Source of the DNA: Trichococcus palustris
GTDB taxonomy: Bacteria; Bacillota; Bacilli; Lactobacillales; Aerococcaceae
Direction: 5' to 3'
DNA length: 64,000 bases
Assembly (NCBI RefSeq): GCF_900114465.1
Contig: NZ_FOTD01000012.1
Location: forward strand, 29,170-93,169
Part shown: piece by piece, positions 46,359-55,044 of the stretch
Layout of the letters: each line of letters begins with the position of its first letter
Numbering within the stretch: position 1 is the first letter of the stretch
Made by a program: the position numbers and the translations under genes
The notes under the pieces: generated by a model
Databases searched by the model: none
What the model was told of the DNA's origin: nothing
What the model saw: only the letters and a program-made list of their open reading frames with translations

Positions 46359-47441
46359 GTGAGTAAAATAGATATTTTAATGAAGCAATTGAGCCAAAGT
46401 ACTGCAGTTAAAAAAGCTGGATATCTTTTTTGTTCAATGGGAGATAGGTACTTTGAAATACAAGAAGATAAACTTTTGAATAAAGGATATATTGAAAAAA
46501 TTTCTCCTGCATTAGAAGAAATTTCGTCACATTTCAAGAATAGAAACATTATGAAAAAAGATATAATTGAGTATTTTGAGTGTAAAGATGGGTACTTAGC
46601 ATATTTGTTAAGCGAAACAGAAGTATCTGTGGAGTTAATTGTCCTTAAATTTATAACAAAGAACGTAAATCCCCTAGATATATTTACTGTCCCTCTTGAA
46701 AAAATCCCGGAAAATGCAAATCCTAAATATAAAATTGTTATGATGGGAGATGAAAGTTCTCCTAATCACCAAGGGATTTTTCATTATGATAAATTCTTTT
46801 ATTATCACCCTTTGTTTACAAGAAGAGTAGATGCTCACGAACCACCTATGTTAATTCAACAGATTTTTTTAGAGAAAATACTAGGAAATAACATTTCGAT
46901 AAGGTTAGATCAAACAATTAGCGTTGAAAAAGACTATTACAAACCTGAAATTAAATTATTCCATGAACTTCATAATGGGAAGGTAATTAATTTAGATAAT
47001 ATTCAAATTAGTTTTCCTTTCCGTTCTGGAGAATATGAGAATTTATGTGTTTATAATCCTAAAACAATGAAAAAAATACAATTTAAAATTTCTCGTAGAA
47101 AAGATTCAGAGTTTTGGATTGAAGTTGAAGAACTATTTCCTATTCACGATAAAGATCAATGGTATAATACAAAATATTTACACTCTATTTATAATCCTAT
47201 TAAGAATGAGTTCAATCATATTGATGGTTCATTCAATTTTTATGATAAAGATAAGTATAATGTTAGAGTAAATAAACAAATAAGTGCCCATGCAAATAGG
47301 CACGAAAAATTTTGGCTAGTTGAAGGGAAAACAAGTGTCTTAGATTGGGCAAAAATGATATTATATTTTTTCGAAGATGAAGATTTAATTTTTGATGCAT
47401 TCACAGGTAAGCTAATTGAAGATGTATTTTCATTGAAATGA
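46359..47441 (+). CDS. Unrecognised 360-residue protein of the AT-rich island
   Basis: This soluble, uninterrupted protein was not recognised, and it has no signal peptide or membrane helix. It contains scattered acidic and aromatic residues, a region HYDKFFYYHPLFTRRVDAHEP around residue 140, and ends DLIFDAFTGKLIEDVFSLK. Composition is strongly AT-rich, unlike the core genome. The start is uncertain: GTG 46359 overlaps AAAGG, while ATG 46380 gives 353 residues but a long spacing. It is divergent from the 45570-46190 gene; the two may form one cargo unit. Confidence 0.6.
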   Translation: MSKIDILMKQLSQSTAVKKAGYLFCSMGDRYFEIQEDKLLNKGYIEKISPALEEISSHFKNRNIMKKDIIEYFECKDGYLAYLLSETEVSVELIVLKFITKNVNPLDIFTVPLEKIPENANPKYKIVMMGDESSPNHQGIFHYDKFFYYHPLFTRRVDAHEPPMLIQQIFLEKILGNNISIRLDQTISVEKDYYKPEIKLFHELHNGKVINLDNIQISFPFRSGEYENLCVYNPKTMKKIQFKISRRKDSEFWIEVEELFPIHDKDQWYNTKYLHSIYNPIKNEFNHIDGSFNFYDKDKYNVRVNKQISAHANRHEKFWLVEGKTSVLDWAKMILYFFEDEDLIFDAFTGKLIEDVFSLK

Positions 47442-47655
47442 CAATAATTGAACTTAACATGAACACCCAATAAAATTTATCGGACAATCTACTAAAGACT
47501 GTTAATAGACTTTCTAAAGTTAAAACACTAATTTTTATCAATTCCTACGGATATCTAAAAGACATCCTAAAATATGAGATGCCTCAGATTGTATTTTCAA
47601 TTTAGCTCTTTAAAAATGATACAAAGAGGCATATATTTTAAATATATACTGGAAA

Positions 47656-47755
47656 ATTTGCAGGTCAGGATTAAGACATCCCTGCTTTGCAAGATTAAAT
47701 ACTCCCGTAACCCGATTGTGGGAGACGAGCTACGGAGGCAACCATTTGATTGACC
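47656..47755 (+). mobile_element. Possible second IS605-type right-end/omega-RNA relic
   Basis: Stem-rich sequence here shares the order of blocks seen at 18920-19017: CAG-ACAGGAATAAG/CAGGTCAGGATTAAG, then CTCCCGT, then ACGGAGGCAA, then TTGACC. The terminal CCCGTGACTT-type hairpin is missing. The rest of the gap 47442-47974 holds one ATGCCTC/GAGGCAT dyad, the terminator at 47814 and the LacI promoter; no gene is seen. Confidence 0.35.
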
Positions 47756-47813
47756 TTTAATTCGATTTTCGTATTAATGATACTGATCGACATATAAGAA
47801 AAATTGCAGAAAG

Positions 47814-47858
47814 AAAGAGGAACGGGGGCATCGGCTGATTGCATTCGTTCCTCTTTTT
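47814..47858 (+). terminator. Intrinsic terminator upstream of the LacI operon
   Basis: AAAGAGGAACG pairs with CGTTCCTCTTT, followed by a T run. Confidence 0.75.
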
Positions 47859-47901
47859 ATGGATTCCGCAGCATAGGAATAAAAAAATTCAAAAATCTCT
47901 G

Positions 47902-47953
47902 TTGACTTTCGGAATCGGTTCCATTATACTCTGTTTATGAAATCGATACCACA
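47902..47953 (+). promoter_or_regulatory. Promoter and operator/cre-like site of the LacI-GH13-PTS operon
   Basis: TTGACT (47902-47907), 17 bp, TATACT (47925-47930) form a strong sigma-A promoter. Just downstream, 47936-47953 contains TGAAATCGATACCA, which fits the catabolite-response (CcpA) consensus and shares its right half, ATCGATACCACA, with the perfect operator at 48995. Confidence 0.72.
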
Positions 47954-47974
47954 AACATGAAAGGAGTGATTCGC

Positions 47975-48973
47975 TTGGCGACAATCAAGGATGTTGCGAA
48001 AAAGGCAGGGCTGTCCGTTTCGACAGTATCCCGGTATCTGAACGACCATCCTTATATTTCGGATGATAAGAAGAAACGCATCAAAGCCGCGATGGATGAA
48101 TTGAATTATTCGCCCAGCATGGTGGCGACGCAACTGCGCTCCAAAAAAGGCACCATGATCGGAATCTTGGTTTCGCGCATAACGAATCCGTTTTTCTCCT
48201 ATCTGGTGGATTCGATCGAAAAGAACAGCAAGTTGTTGGGCTACAATGTGTTGGTCATGCAGACCTACGACGATCCGGCGGCCGAACTGAAGATGTTGGA
48301 GATGCTGAAGCAGCAAGTGATCACAGGTTTGATCATGTGCTCGGTCGAAGGGAATCCCGATGTGATCGAAACGTATCAACAATACGGACCCATCGTCTTC
48401 TGCAACGAAAGGATTCCGGGTTCGACGATTCCGCAAGTCTATACGGATCAGGAACAGGCGACTTTTGAAGCCACAAACTACCTGATCGGGAAAGGCTACA
48501 AAAAAATCGCCTACTGTACGGGCGGCAGCCTAACAAAGGGCGGCCACGGGAATGCCCGGACCGCGGGATTCGAGAAGGCGTTATTGGAGAGCAAGCTTAC
48601 GATGAAGAAGGATTGGATCTTCAAGGAAGTCCATACTATCGCGGATGGCCATCAGATTGCGGAAAAAATTTTGAGCCTGCCGGAAAGCAATCGCCCCGAT
48701 GCGATTTTCACAGGCAGCGATGAAGTGGCCAGCGGTATTTTGCAGAAGTTCCTGCAGGTAGGGAAGAAAGTTCCCGAGGATTTGGCTATCATGGGCTTTG
48801 ACAACCAACCTTTCACGGCGATGCTGGCGGTCAAGCTGACCACGATTGCGCAACCGGTCGACGCTTTGGGGAGAGAAGCCACCAAGGTGCTGGTAGCGCA
48901 AATCGAAGAGGCAACCTATCAGATAGATACGACAGAATTGAAATTAGAATTGATCGAAAGAGAATCTGCTTAG
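47975..48973 (+). CDS. LacI-family repressor of the alpha-glucoside operon
   Basis: TTG 47975 is chosen as start (MATIKDVAKKAGLSVSTVSRYLN; 332 residues) because AAGGAG is 8 bp upstream; an ATG at 47957 lacks a site. Residues 1-60 are the LacI helix-turn-helix plus hinge helix (NYSPSMVATQLRS). The remainder is a periplasmic-binding-type effector domain (GILVSRITNPFF, DAIFTGSDEVASGIL). It probably represses its own operon through the palindromes at 47936 and 48995. The effector sugar should be the phosphorylated disaccharide handled by the next two genes. Confidence 0.93.
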   Translation: MATIKDVAKKAGLSVSTVSRYLNDHPYISDDKKKRIKAAMDELNYSPSMVATQLRSKKGTMIGILVSRITNPFFSYLVDSIEKNSKLLGYNVLVMQTYDDPAAELKMLEMLKQQVITGLIMCSVEGNPDVIETYQQYGPIVFCNERIPGSTIPQVYTDQEQATFEATNYLIGKGYKKIAYCTGGSLTKGGHGNARTAGFEKALLESKLTMKKDWIFKEVHTIADGHQIAEKILSLPESNRPDAIFTGSDEVASGILQKFLQVGKKVPEDLAIMGFDNQPFTAMLAVKLTTIAQPVDALGREATKVLVAQIEEATYQIDTTELKLELIERESA

Positions 48974-48994
48974 GCAGATTTTCAAAACAGCAAA

Positions 48995-49012
48995 TGTGGT
49001 ATCGATACCACA
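48995..49012. promoter_or_regulatory. Perfect 18-bp palindromic operator
   Basis: TGTGGTATCGATACCACA has a central CG as in LacI-family sites. It lies in the 54-bp gap between the repressor and the GH13 gene, immediately before the GH13 ribosome site, so it could act as a roadblock or regulate a second promoter. Confidence 0.75.
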
Positions 49013-49027
49013 AGAGGAGGAATCCGT

Positions 49028-50752
49028 ATGGAAAATGGAATCAAGGAAAGGAATTCAAATGGACTTATGGAAAAAAGGAATTGGTGGAAAGAGGATGTCG
49101 TCTATCAGATCTATCCGAAAAGCTTCTATGACAGCGATAATGACGGCGGCGGGGACATCAAAGGGGTCACGCAGAAATTGCCTTATCTGGAGGAACTGGG
49201 GATCACGCTGCTATGGATCTGTCCGATCTTCACCTCGCCGATGGTCGACAACGGCTACGACATTTCCGATTATCAGGGGATTCAGCCCGAGTTCGGTTCG
49301 ATGGCCGATTTTGAGGAATTGCTGGAGGAAGCCAAGAAGCGGAACATCAGCATCATTCTGGATCTGGTCGTGAACCATTCTTCCGATGAACATGGCTGGT
49401 TTAAGCAGGCCCTGCGCGATTCGGAAAGCAAATACCGTGATTATTACATCTTCAAGGAAGGGAAGGACGGGAACCCGCCGAACAATTGGCGTTCCATTTT
49501 CGGAGGAAGCGTCTGGGAACAAGTACCGGCTGAAGACAATCTGTATTACTTCCATACTTTCGACAAACGGCAACCGGATCTGAACTGGGAAAACTCAGCC
49601 TTGCGGGAGGAAATCTACGCGATGATCAACTGGTGGCTGGAAAAAGGCATTGCCGGCTTCCGGATCGACTCCATCACCTTCATCAAAAAGGATCAGGATT
49701 ACGGCGACGTTCCGGCCGATGGAGCCGATGGATTGGCCAGCGTCAAGCATAAAGGCAGGAACCGTCCGGGAATCGCTGATTTCTTGGCGGAACTGAATCA
49801 GAAAACATTCAACAAATATCCATGCGTCTCTGTTGGAGAAGCGCCTGGTGTGACTTATGATGAATATGACAAATACATCGGGGAAGGCGGCTATTTCAAC
49901 ATGATCTTCGATTTCCATTACGCGGATATCGATGTTGAGAACGGCAGCGAGTGGTTCCGCAAGACCGATTGGAAGCCGAAGCAATTGAAGGAACTGATTT
50001 TCGAAAGCCAGAACGCCATCCAAAAAGTCGGCTGGGGAGCGAATTTTCTGGAAAACCACGATCAGCCGCGGTCCATTTCCAAATACATCAGGGATGCGGC
50101 CTACCAAAACGAAATCGGCGCCAAAGCCTTAGGAACCCTCTTCTTCTTTTTGCGGGGGACGCCCTACATCTATCAAGGGCAAGAAATCGGCATGAAGAAT
50201 TTCAAACGGGATACGATTACCGACTTCAATGATGTGTCCAGCCTCGATAACTACCCGCGCGCGATGCTGGAAGGCTTCACTGCGGAAGAGTCGCTCGCCT
50301 TTGTGAACCAACGCTCCCGCGATAATGGGCGCACGCCTTTCCAATGGGATGCCACAAAGAATGCGGGCTTCAATGAGGGAACGGAACCTTGGCTCAAGCT
50401 GGTCGGCGATCACGAAGAAGTGAACGCAGCGGACCAAGTAAATGATCCGGACTCCATCTTCAGCTTCTATAAAGAGATGATCCAAATCAGGAATCATTCC
50501 CCATTTAAGGACACGCTGATTTACGGGGCGTTCAGACCGTTGGAGACGCCGGATGATGTGATCGGCTACGGACGTATAGGGGATGAAGTCATCCAGATTT
50601 TAGTGAACATGAGCAATAAGGAAACCGCAGTTGAGAAGGTTTCCGGCGCGATTTTGTTGAACAATTATGAAACCATTGAACAATCCGGAACGCAATCACT
50701 ATTGAAACCATACCAAGCCATTGTAATCAGAAAGGATGAAGAAAATGTCTAA
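49028..50752 (+). CDS. GH13 alpha-glucosidase / phospho-alpha-glucosidase
   Basis: This 574-residue glycoside hydrolase belongs to the GH13 oligo-1,6-glucosidase/trehalose-6-phosphate hydrolase group. The opening WWKEDVVYQIYPKSFYDSDNDGGGDIKG is typical. The catalytic residues are in GFRIDSI (nucleophile Asp near 215), VGEAPG (acid/base Glu near 273) and ENHDQPR (Asp near 345). It is followed with an 8-bp overlap by a PTS EIIBC, so the substrate is most likely the phosphorylated sugar imported by that permease. Trehalose-6-phosphate is the usual case, but sucrose isomers or isomaltose derivatives are not excluded. GAGGAGG precedes the ATG. Confidence 0.9.
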   Translation: MENGIKERNSNGLMEKRNWWKEDVVYQIYPKSFYDSDNDGGGDIKGVTQKLPYLEELGITLLWICPIFTSPMVDNGYDISDYQGIQPEFGSMADFEELLEEAKKRNISIILDLVVNHSSDEHGWFKQALRDSESKYRDYYIFKEGKDGNPPNNWRSIFGGSVWEQVPAEDNLYYFHTFDKRQPDLNWENSALREEIYAMINWWLEKGIAGFRIDSITFIKKDQDYGDVPADGADGLASVKHKGRNRPGIADFLAELNQKTFNKYPCVSVGEAPGVTYDEYDKYIGEGGYFNMIFDFHYADIDVENGSEWFRKTDWKPKQLKELIFESQNAIQKVGWGANFLENHDQPRSISKYIRDAAYQNEIGAKALGTLFFFLRGTPYIYQGQEIGMKNFKRDTITDFNDVSSLDNYPRAMLEGFTAEESLAFVNQRSRDNGRTPFQWDATKNAGFNEGTEPWLKLVGDHEEVNAADQVNDPDSIFSFYKEMIQIRNHSPFKDTLIYGAFRPLETPDDVIGYGRIGDEVIQILVNMSNKETAVEKVSGAILLNNYETIEQSGTQSLLKPYQAIVIRKDEENV

Positions 50753-52166
50753 TTTGCCGAATTATCAAGAGATTGCCAAAAAAATAGTAGCGATAGTGGG
50801 GGACGATAATATCGTCTCCGCTACCCACTGCGCGACGCGTTTGCGCCTGCAGGTGAAAGACCGCAAAGCGATCGATGATGATCAGATGCAAGAAGTGGAG
50901 GAAGTCAAAGGCGTCTTCTATAACGCCGGCCAGTATCAGATCATCCTCGGATCCGGCATCGTCAATAAGGTATACGCCGAAATGCAAGCGCTGTATTCCC
51001 ACAAAGAAGCTTCCAAGGATGAAATCGCGATGGATGAATCATCGGCTCTGCAACGGGGAGTGCGCAATATAGCGGATATCTTTGTCCCGATCATCCCGAT
51101 CCTTGGCGCAACCGGCTTGTTCCTGGGTCTGAAGGGCGTGCTGTTCAACGAGACCGTATTGGGCGCGATGGGCCTTACGCCGGATGCCATCCCCGCTTGG
51201 CTGAGCGCGAGTGTGACCGTGTTGACGGACACCGCCTTCGGTTTCCTGACCGCCTTCATCTGCTGGTCGGCGTTCAAAAAGATCGGCGGCTTGCCTATCA
51301 TCGGCTTCCTGATCGGATTGATGCTCGTTTCGCCGGCCTTGCCGAATGCCTATGCGGTAGCGGGCGGGACTGCTGAACCGATCATGGCTTTCGGTGTCAT
51401 TCCGTTGGTCGGTTATCAGGGATCCATTTTGACGGCTTTGATTACCGGGATCATCGGCGCCAACTTGGAGAAGAAGCTGCGGAAGGTGATGCCGAACGCG
51501 ATGGACCTGATATTCACGCCTTTTGTGGTCATCCTGGTTTCCGTTTTTATCGCGCTGTTTGTGCTCGGTCCCTTGGTGCACGGATTTGAAGCGCAGGCTG
51601 TCAAACTGATCGAGCTGTTCCTGCACCTGCCGCTGGGTATCGGTGGCCTGATCATCGGTTTCCTCTATCCGATAGCGGTCATGACCGGGATGCACCACAT
51701 GTTCATCATGATCGAAACCTCTCTGATCGCTTCGACCGGATTCAATCCGCTGATTACGGTTTGCGCGATGTACGGCTTTGCGAACGCCGCAGTATGTCTG
51801 GCGATTGCGTTGCGCACCAACAGCGCCGCGGTCAAAACGGCCGGCATTTCCGCTACCGTCACCCAGATGTTGGGCATCAGCGAACCTGCGTTGTTCGGGG
51901 TCGTGATGCGCACCGGTATGAAGGCGATCGGAGTGATGTTGGCGAGTTCCGCGCTGGGAGGCATGGCTCTTTCGCTGTTGGGAATCCAGGCAAACAGTTA
52001 CGGATTGGCGGTATTGTTGTCGCCGTTGATGTATATCTATGACCCGTATCAATTGACGATGTATGTGGTGATTGGCATCGCAACATTCATCCTGGCATTT
52101 GTTTTGACGAACTTGCTGGTGATAAAAAAAGAAACCGTTATGGCGCCGGCCAAAACGCAACAGTAA
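50745..52166 (+). CDS. PTS sugar transporter EIIBC, glucose/sucrose/trehalose family
   Basis: This 473-residue permease has an N-terminal EIIB domain (phosphorylated cysteine in ATHCATRLRLQVKD, near residue 27) and a C-terminal EIIC of the Glc/Suc/Tre family (ADIFVPIIPILGATGLFLGLKG, GMHHMFI). No EIIA domain is fused, so a general EIIA-Glc must phosphorylate it. ATG 50745 gives AAAGG a 9-bp spacing and overlaps the GH13 stop by 8 bp. Similarity in motif style to both ScrA/SacP and TreP leaves the sugar open; the GH13 partner rather than a GH32 invertase argues against plain sucrose. A terminator follows at 52171. Confidence 0.9.
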   Translation: MSNLPNYQEIAKKIVAIVGDDNIVSATHCATRLRLQVKDRKAIDDDQMQEVEEVKGVFYNAGQYQIILGSGIVNKVYAEMQALYSHKEASKDEIAMDESSALQRGVRNIADIFVPIIPILGATGLFLGLKGVLFNETVLGAMGLTPDAIPAWLSASVTVLTDTAFGFLTAFICWSAFKKIGGLPIIGFLIGLMLVSPALPNAYAVAGGTAEPIMAFGVIPLVGYQGSILTALITGIIGANLEKKLRKVMPNAMDLIFTPFVVILVSVFIALFVLGPLVHGFEAQAVKLIELFLHLPLGIGGLIIGFLYPIAVMTGMHHMFIMIETSLIASTGFNPLITVCAMYGFANAAVCLAIALRTNSAAVKTAGISATVTQMLGISEPALFGVVMRTGMKAIGVMLASSALGGMALSLLGIQANSYGLAVLLSPLMYIYDPYQLTMYVVIGIATFILAFVLTNLLVIKKETVMAPAKTQQ

Positions 52167-52170
52167 CTTT

Positions 52171-52212
52171 AAATGCAGCTATCCACTTTCACGTGTGGAT
52201 GGCTGCATTTTT
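52171..52212 (+). terminator. Terminator of the LacI-GH13-PTS operon
   Basis: AAATGCAGC-ATCCAC pairs with GTGGAT-GCTGCATTT and ends in T residues. Confidence 0.88.
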
Positions 52213-52217
52213 GGTAT

Positions 52218-52295
52218 CAGCTCCTTTTTCGTCATCTTTATTTACATCTATTATAGTTTTTCCGGGGCCCGTTTCCATAAATTGCACACACGGAC
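52218..52295 (-). repeat. Orphan copy of the DUF6512 promoter/RBS block
   Basis: Read on the reverse strand it has TGGAAA, TATAAT (52255-52250) and AAGGAGCTG as at 39108-39186. The only frame after it is an 18-codon stub (MTKKELIPKM...) that ends inside the PTS terminator. It looks like a promoter left behind when a gene was lost. Confidence 0.5.
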
Positions 52296-52427
52296 GATAA
52301 GCAAAATAAGGCGGGGAATGGCAGCATTATGCTAAAATAGGGGCAGCCTGTCTGAATGGATAGAAATGATAGAAAAGATAAAAAAGATAAAGATCATAGC
52401 GACAGATGGAAGAGAGGACAATGTATT

Positions 52428-54818
52428 ATGTCAGATGAGAACCAGCCTGAAAATATCGATGCGAGGCTGAAGGGGATAGAGAGCGCCATCAAGGGGAACA
52501 TGTCCTTGAGCAGTGTGCCGCTTTTGATGGAGGCCATCAAATCCCATCCCGATCACCCGCAAGTGAACTATTTACTGGCACTAAGCTATTATAAAAACAG
52601 AAACCTCGAAAAAGCGATGGCGTACATTTTGCGGGCGGTGGAACTGAAGGAAGAAGACGATGACTACTTGACGCTTTTGGCGAAGCTGTTATTGGAGAAC
52701 AACCGATCGGCCGAAGCGGGGGAGAAGGCCGCAGCGGCTTTTGCGATCAATCCGGAAAATTGGGAGGCCGCGCTCATTTTGGCGAAAATGGCGTTCAATC
52801 AGAACAGCCCTTCAAAGGCGTTGGCATTAGTGGAACAGGTCTTGAAACACAATCCGCGCTCCTTCGATGGGCAGCGCCTCAAAACGAAGATATACATCCA
52901 GCAGGAAGAACCGCTGGAAAAGATCCTGCAATCCATCGAGGATTCGGAAAAATTCGGCTACGATGATGATATCGCGTACGACAAAGTCTATGCCTATTAC
53001 ATCCACAATAAATTCGGCGAATGCCGCAACATCTACAAAGATTTGCTGCGGACAAGGCCGCTCGCAAACAGCACACAGAAAGTGGGCAAGCTGATTGAGA
53101 GCATGCAGTCACGGAGGCAGGCCAGAAAAATCCCGCACAATGCCTTGTTTGATCTGGAAACCGTCGGCACGGCGCCTAAAAAGCCGAAGGTGACGTTGGA
53201 AGAGTCCTTGAACGAGTTGAAGCAGCTGATCGGGTTGGACGGAGTGAAGGACGCCATCAACCGGATCGTGAAGCTGGTCGAATACGACAAGAAACGAGCC
53301 TATATGCTGTCCATCGAAAACAGCGAACAGCCTTCCTACCATTTTGCCTTCTACGGCAATCCCGGCACCGGCAAGACGACGGTCGCGCGCATACTCGGGA
53401 ATATTTTCTATTCGTTGGGCATCCTGGAAACAGGACAATTGGTGGAAGTGGATCGCTCCGATCTGGTCGGGGGCTACGTCGGTCAGACCGCCCAGAAGAC
53501 AAAAGCCGTCATCGAATCGGCGATGGGCGGAGTCCTGTTTATCGATGAAGCCTACTCGCTTGTTTCGGGGGACAGCGATTCGACGGATTACGGCTCGGAG
53601 GCCATCGATATTTTGATAAAAGCGATGGAGGACTACCGCAACGACTTTATCGTGATACTCGCGGGTTACGACACCGGGATGAAGCAGCTGTTGAAATCGA
53701 ATCCCGGTTTATCGAGCAGGATAAATATGCAGATCTACTTCGACGATTTCTCCGACTTGGAGCTGCTGGAGATTGCGAAGGGCCAGGCGAAGGATAATTA
53801 TTACACCCTGACTGAGGAAGCCGAGAAGGCGTTCATGATCAAAATCAACCAAGAAAAAGTGTTGCCCCATTTCGCGAATGCGCGGGCGGTCCGCAACATC
53901 ATGGAGACCGCTATGCGGGAACGGGCTTTCCGCTTGAGCGACCAACCCATCACGAAGGAGGACTTGCTGATCATGGAGCCACTTGATTTCGGCATCAACC
54001 CCGATCAGCTGTTCGGGGACGATATCGACGATCTGATGGCGCAGCTGCACCATCTGGTCGGGCTGCAGGACGTTAAAAAGCAAGTGAGCTCCATCCTGAA
54101 TTATGTCCGCGCCGAAAAGCGGCGCGAGGAACTCGGGCATCAGATGAACGACCTCTCCTTGCATATGGTGTTCACGGGGAACCCCGGCACCGGCAAAACG
54201 ACGATTGCGCGGCTGATCAGCCAAATATTGAAGTCCATCGGCATACTGAAACGCGGGCATATGGTGGAAGTGACCCGAGATGATCTGGTCGGGCAATACG
54301 TCGGCCAAACCGGTCCGAAGACATTGGAAAAAATCAAGGAGGCATACGGCGGGGTGCTGTTCATCGATGAAGCCTACTCCCTGTTTTCCTCCTCCGAGAG
54401 CGACTTCGGCTATGAAGCCATCAGCACCTTGATCAAGGAAATGGAAGACAACCGCGATAAGCTGGTTGTCATCATGGCCGGGTATCCGGGCGAAATGGAG
54501 CAGATGCTGAGCATGAACTCAGGCCTGCGCAGCCGGATCGCCTATACAATCGATTTCCCGGACTACAACAGCGAGGAATTGACGGAAATATTCCTTGAGG
54601 CCGCAAAAAAACAAGGCTTCAGCCTGACGGAAGAGGCGAAGGAAAAGGTGAACCAGCTTTTCCGCCAGTATTACGACAGGCGGGACAGCCAATTCGGCAA
54701 CGCCCGCACTGCAAGGAGCCTGTTCGAACAGACCAAGCTAGAGCAAAGCAACCGGCTCGCGGTGAACGAGGACGACGATCTGTTCACCATCCTGCCGGAA
54801 GACATCGTCGCGTACTAG
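52428..54818 (+). CDS. TPR protein with tandem CbxX/SpoVK-type AAA+ domains
   Basis: This 796-residue protein has TPR-like repeats at its N-terminus (about 30-235, e.g. PQVNYLLALSYYKNRNLEKAMAYI). Two complete AAA+ modules of the CbxX/CfxQ family follow (about 270-530 and 545-790). Both have Walker A GNPGTGKTT (near 310 and 584), Walker B VLFIDEAYSL, a pore-loop-like GGYVGQTAQKT or GQYVGQTGPKT, and the sensor arginine region LSSRI/LRSRI. ATG 52428 (MSDENQPEN) has AGAGAGG upstream; the frame also opens at 52356 with a lysine/aspartate-rich extension that lacks a ribosome site. The family includes rubisco activase CbxX, SpoVK and mycobacterial EccA. No secretion or carboxylation partner is adjacent, so the role is unknown. 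Confidence 0.88.
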   Translation: MSDENQPENIDARLKGIESAIKGNMSLSSVPLLMEAIKSHPDHPQVNYLLALSYYKNRNLEKAMAYILRAVELKEEDDDYLTLLAKLLLENNRSAEAGEKAAAAFAINPENWEAALILAKMAFNQNSPSKALALVEQVLKHNPRSFDGQRLKTKIYIQQEEPLEKILQSIEDSEKFGYDDDIAYDKVYAYYIHNKFGECRNIYKDLLRTRPLANSTQKVGKLIESMQSRRQARKIPHNALFDLETVGTAPKKPKVTLEESLNELKQLIGLDGVKDAINRIVKLVEYDKKRAYMLSIENSEQPSYHFAFYGNPGTGKTTVARILGNIFYSLGILETGQLVEVDRSDLVGGYVGQTAQKTKAVIESAMGGVLFIDEAYSLVSGDSDSTDYGSEAIDILIKAMEDYRNDFIVILAGYDTGMKQLLKSNPGLSSRINMQIYFDDFSDLELLEIAKGQAKDNYYTLTEEAEKAFMIKINQEKVLPHFANARAVRNIMETAMRERAFRLSDQPITKEDLLIMEPLDFGINPDQLFGDDIDDLMAQLHHLVGLQDVKKQVSSILNYVRAEKRREELGHQMNDLSLHMVFTGNPGTGKTTIARLISQILKSIGILKRGHMVEVTRDDLVGQYVGQTGPKTLEKIKEAYGGVLFIDEAYSLFSSSESDFGYEAISTLIKEMEDNRDKLVVIMAGYPGEMEQMLSMNSGLRSRIAYTIDFPDYNSEELTEIFLEAAKKQGFSLTEEAKEKVNQLFRQYYDRRDSQFGNARTARSLFEQTKLEQSNRLAVNEDDDLFTILPEDIVAY

Positions 54819-54846
54819 GGTTTGCTGAATGGAAATAAAGTGACTT

Positions 54847-54893
54847 CTGTTTTGAAGGGTGATTGGGAAATCATTCTTCAAAACAGTTTTTTT
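54847..54893 (+). terminator. Terminator after the AAA+ gene
   Basis: CTGTTTTGAAG pairs with CTTCAAAACAG, followed by seven T residues. Confidence 0.9.
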
Positions 54894-55044
54894 ATTGTCC
54901 TGTGAAGTATGTAATCGTTCCCGTAAGAACGGTCTCGAGTGGTATAATCGGCGTGACAGATAAACCGAATCAGCCGGCATCGGCAGGAACCTATTTTTTG
55001 TGCAACGAAAAACGAGCGGGACATAAAAAGGAGAACGAACGAAA

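Noticed and set aside
47656..47755. Riboswitch upstream of the LacI operon
   Set aside because: It lies upstream of an intrinsic terminator and of the operon's own strong promoter at 47902, so it is not in that transcript; no known riboswitch consensus was recognised.
51039..52160. Reverse-strand open frame (373 codons) opposite the PTS EIIBC
   Set aside because: Very His/Gln/Arg-rich, low-complexity antisense product of membrane-protein codons; the opposite strand is unmistakably EIIC.
49028..52166. Firm naming of the GH13-PTS pair as treA-treP
   Set aside because: The EIIBC and GH13 motifs fit several alpha-glucosides and the regulator is LacI-type and not the GntR-type TreR common in Bacillota, so the sugar was left open.
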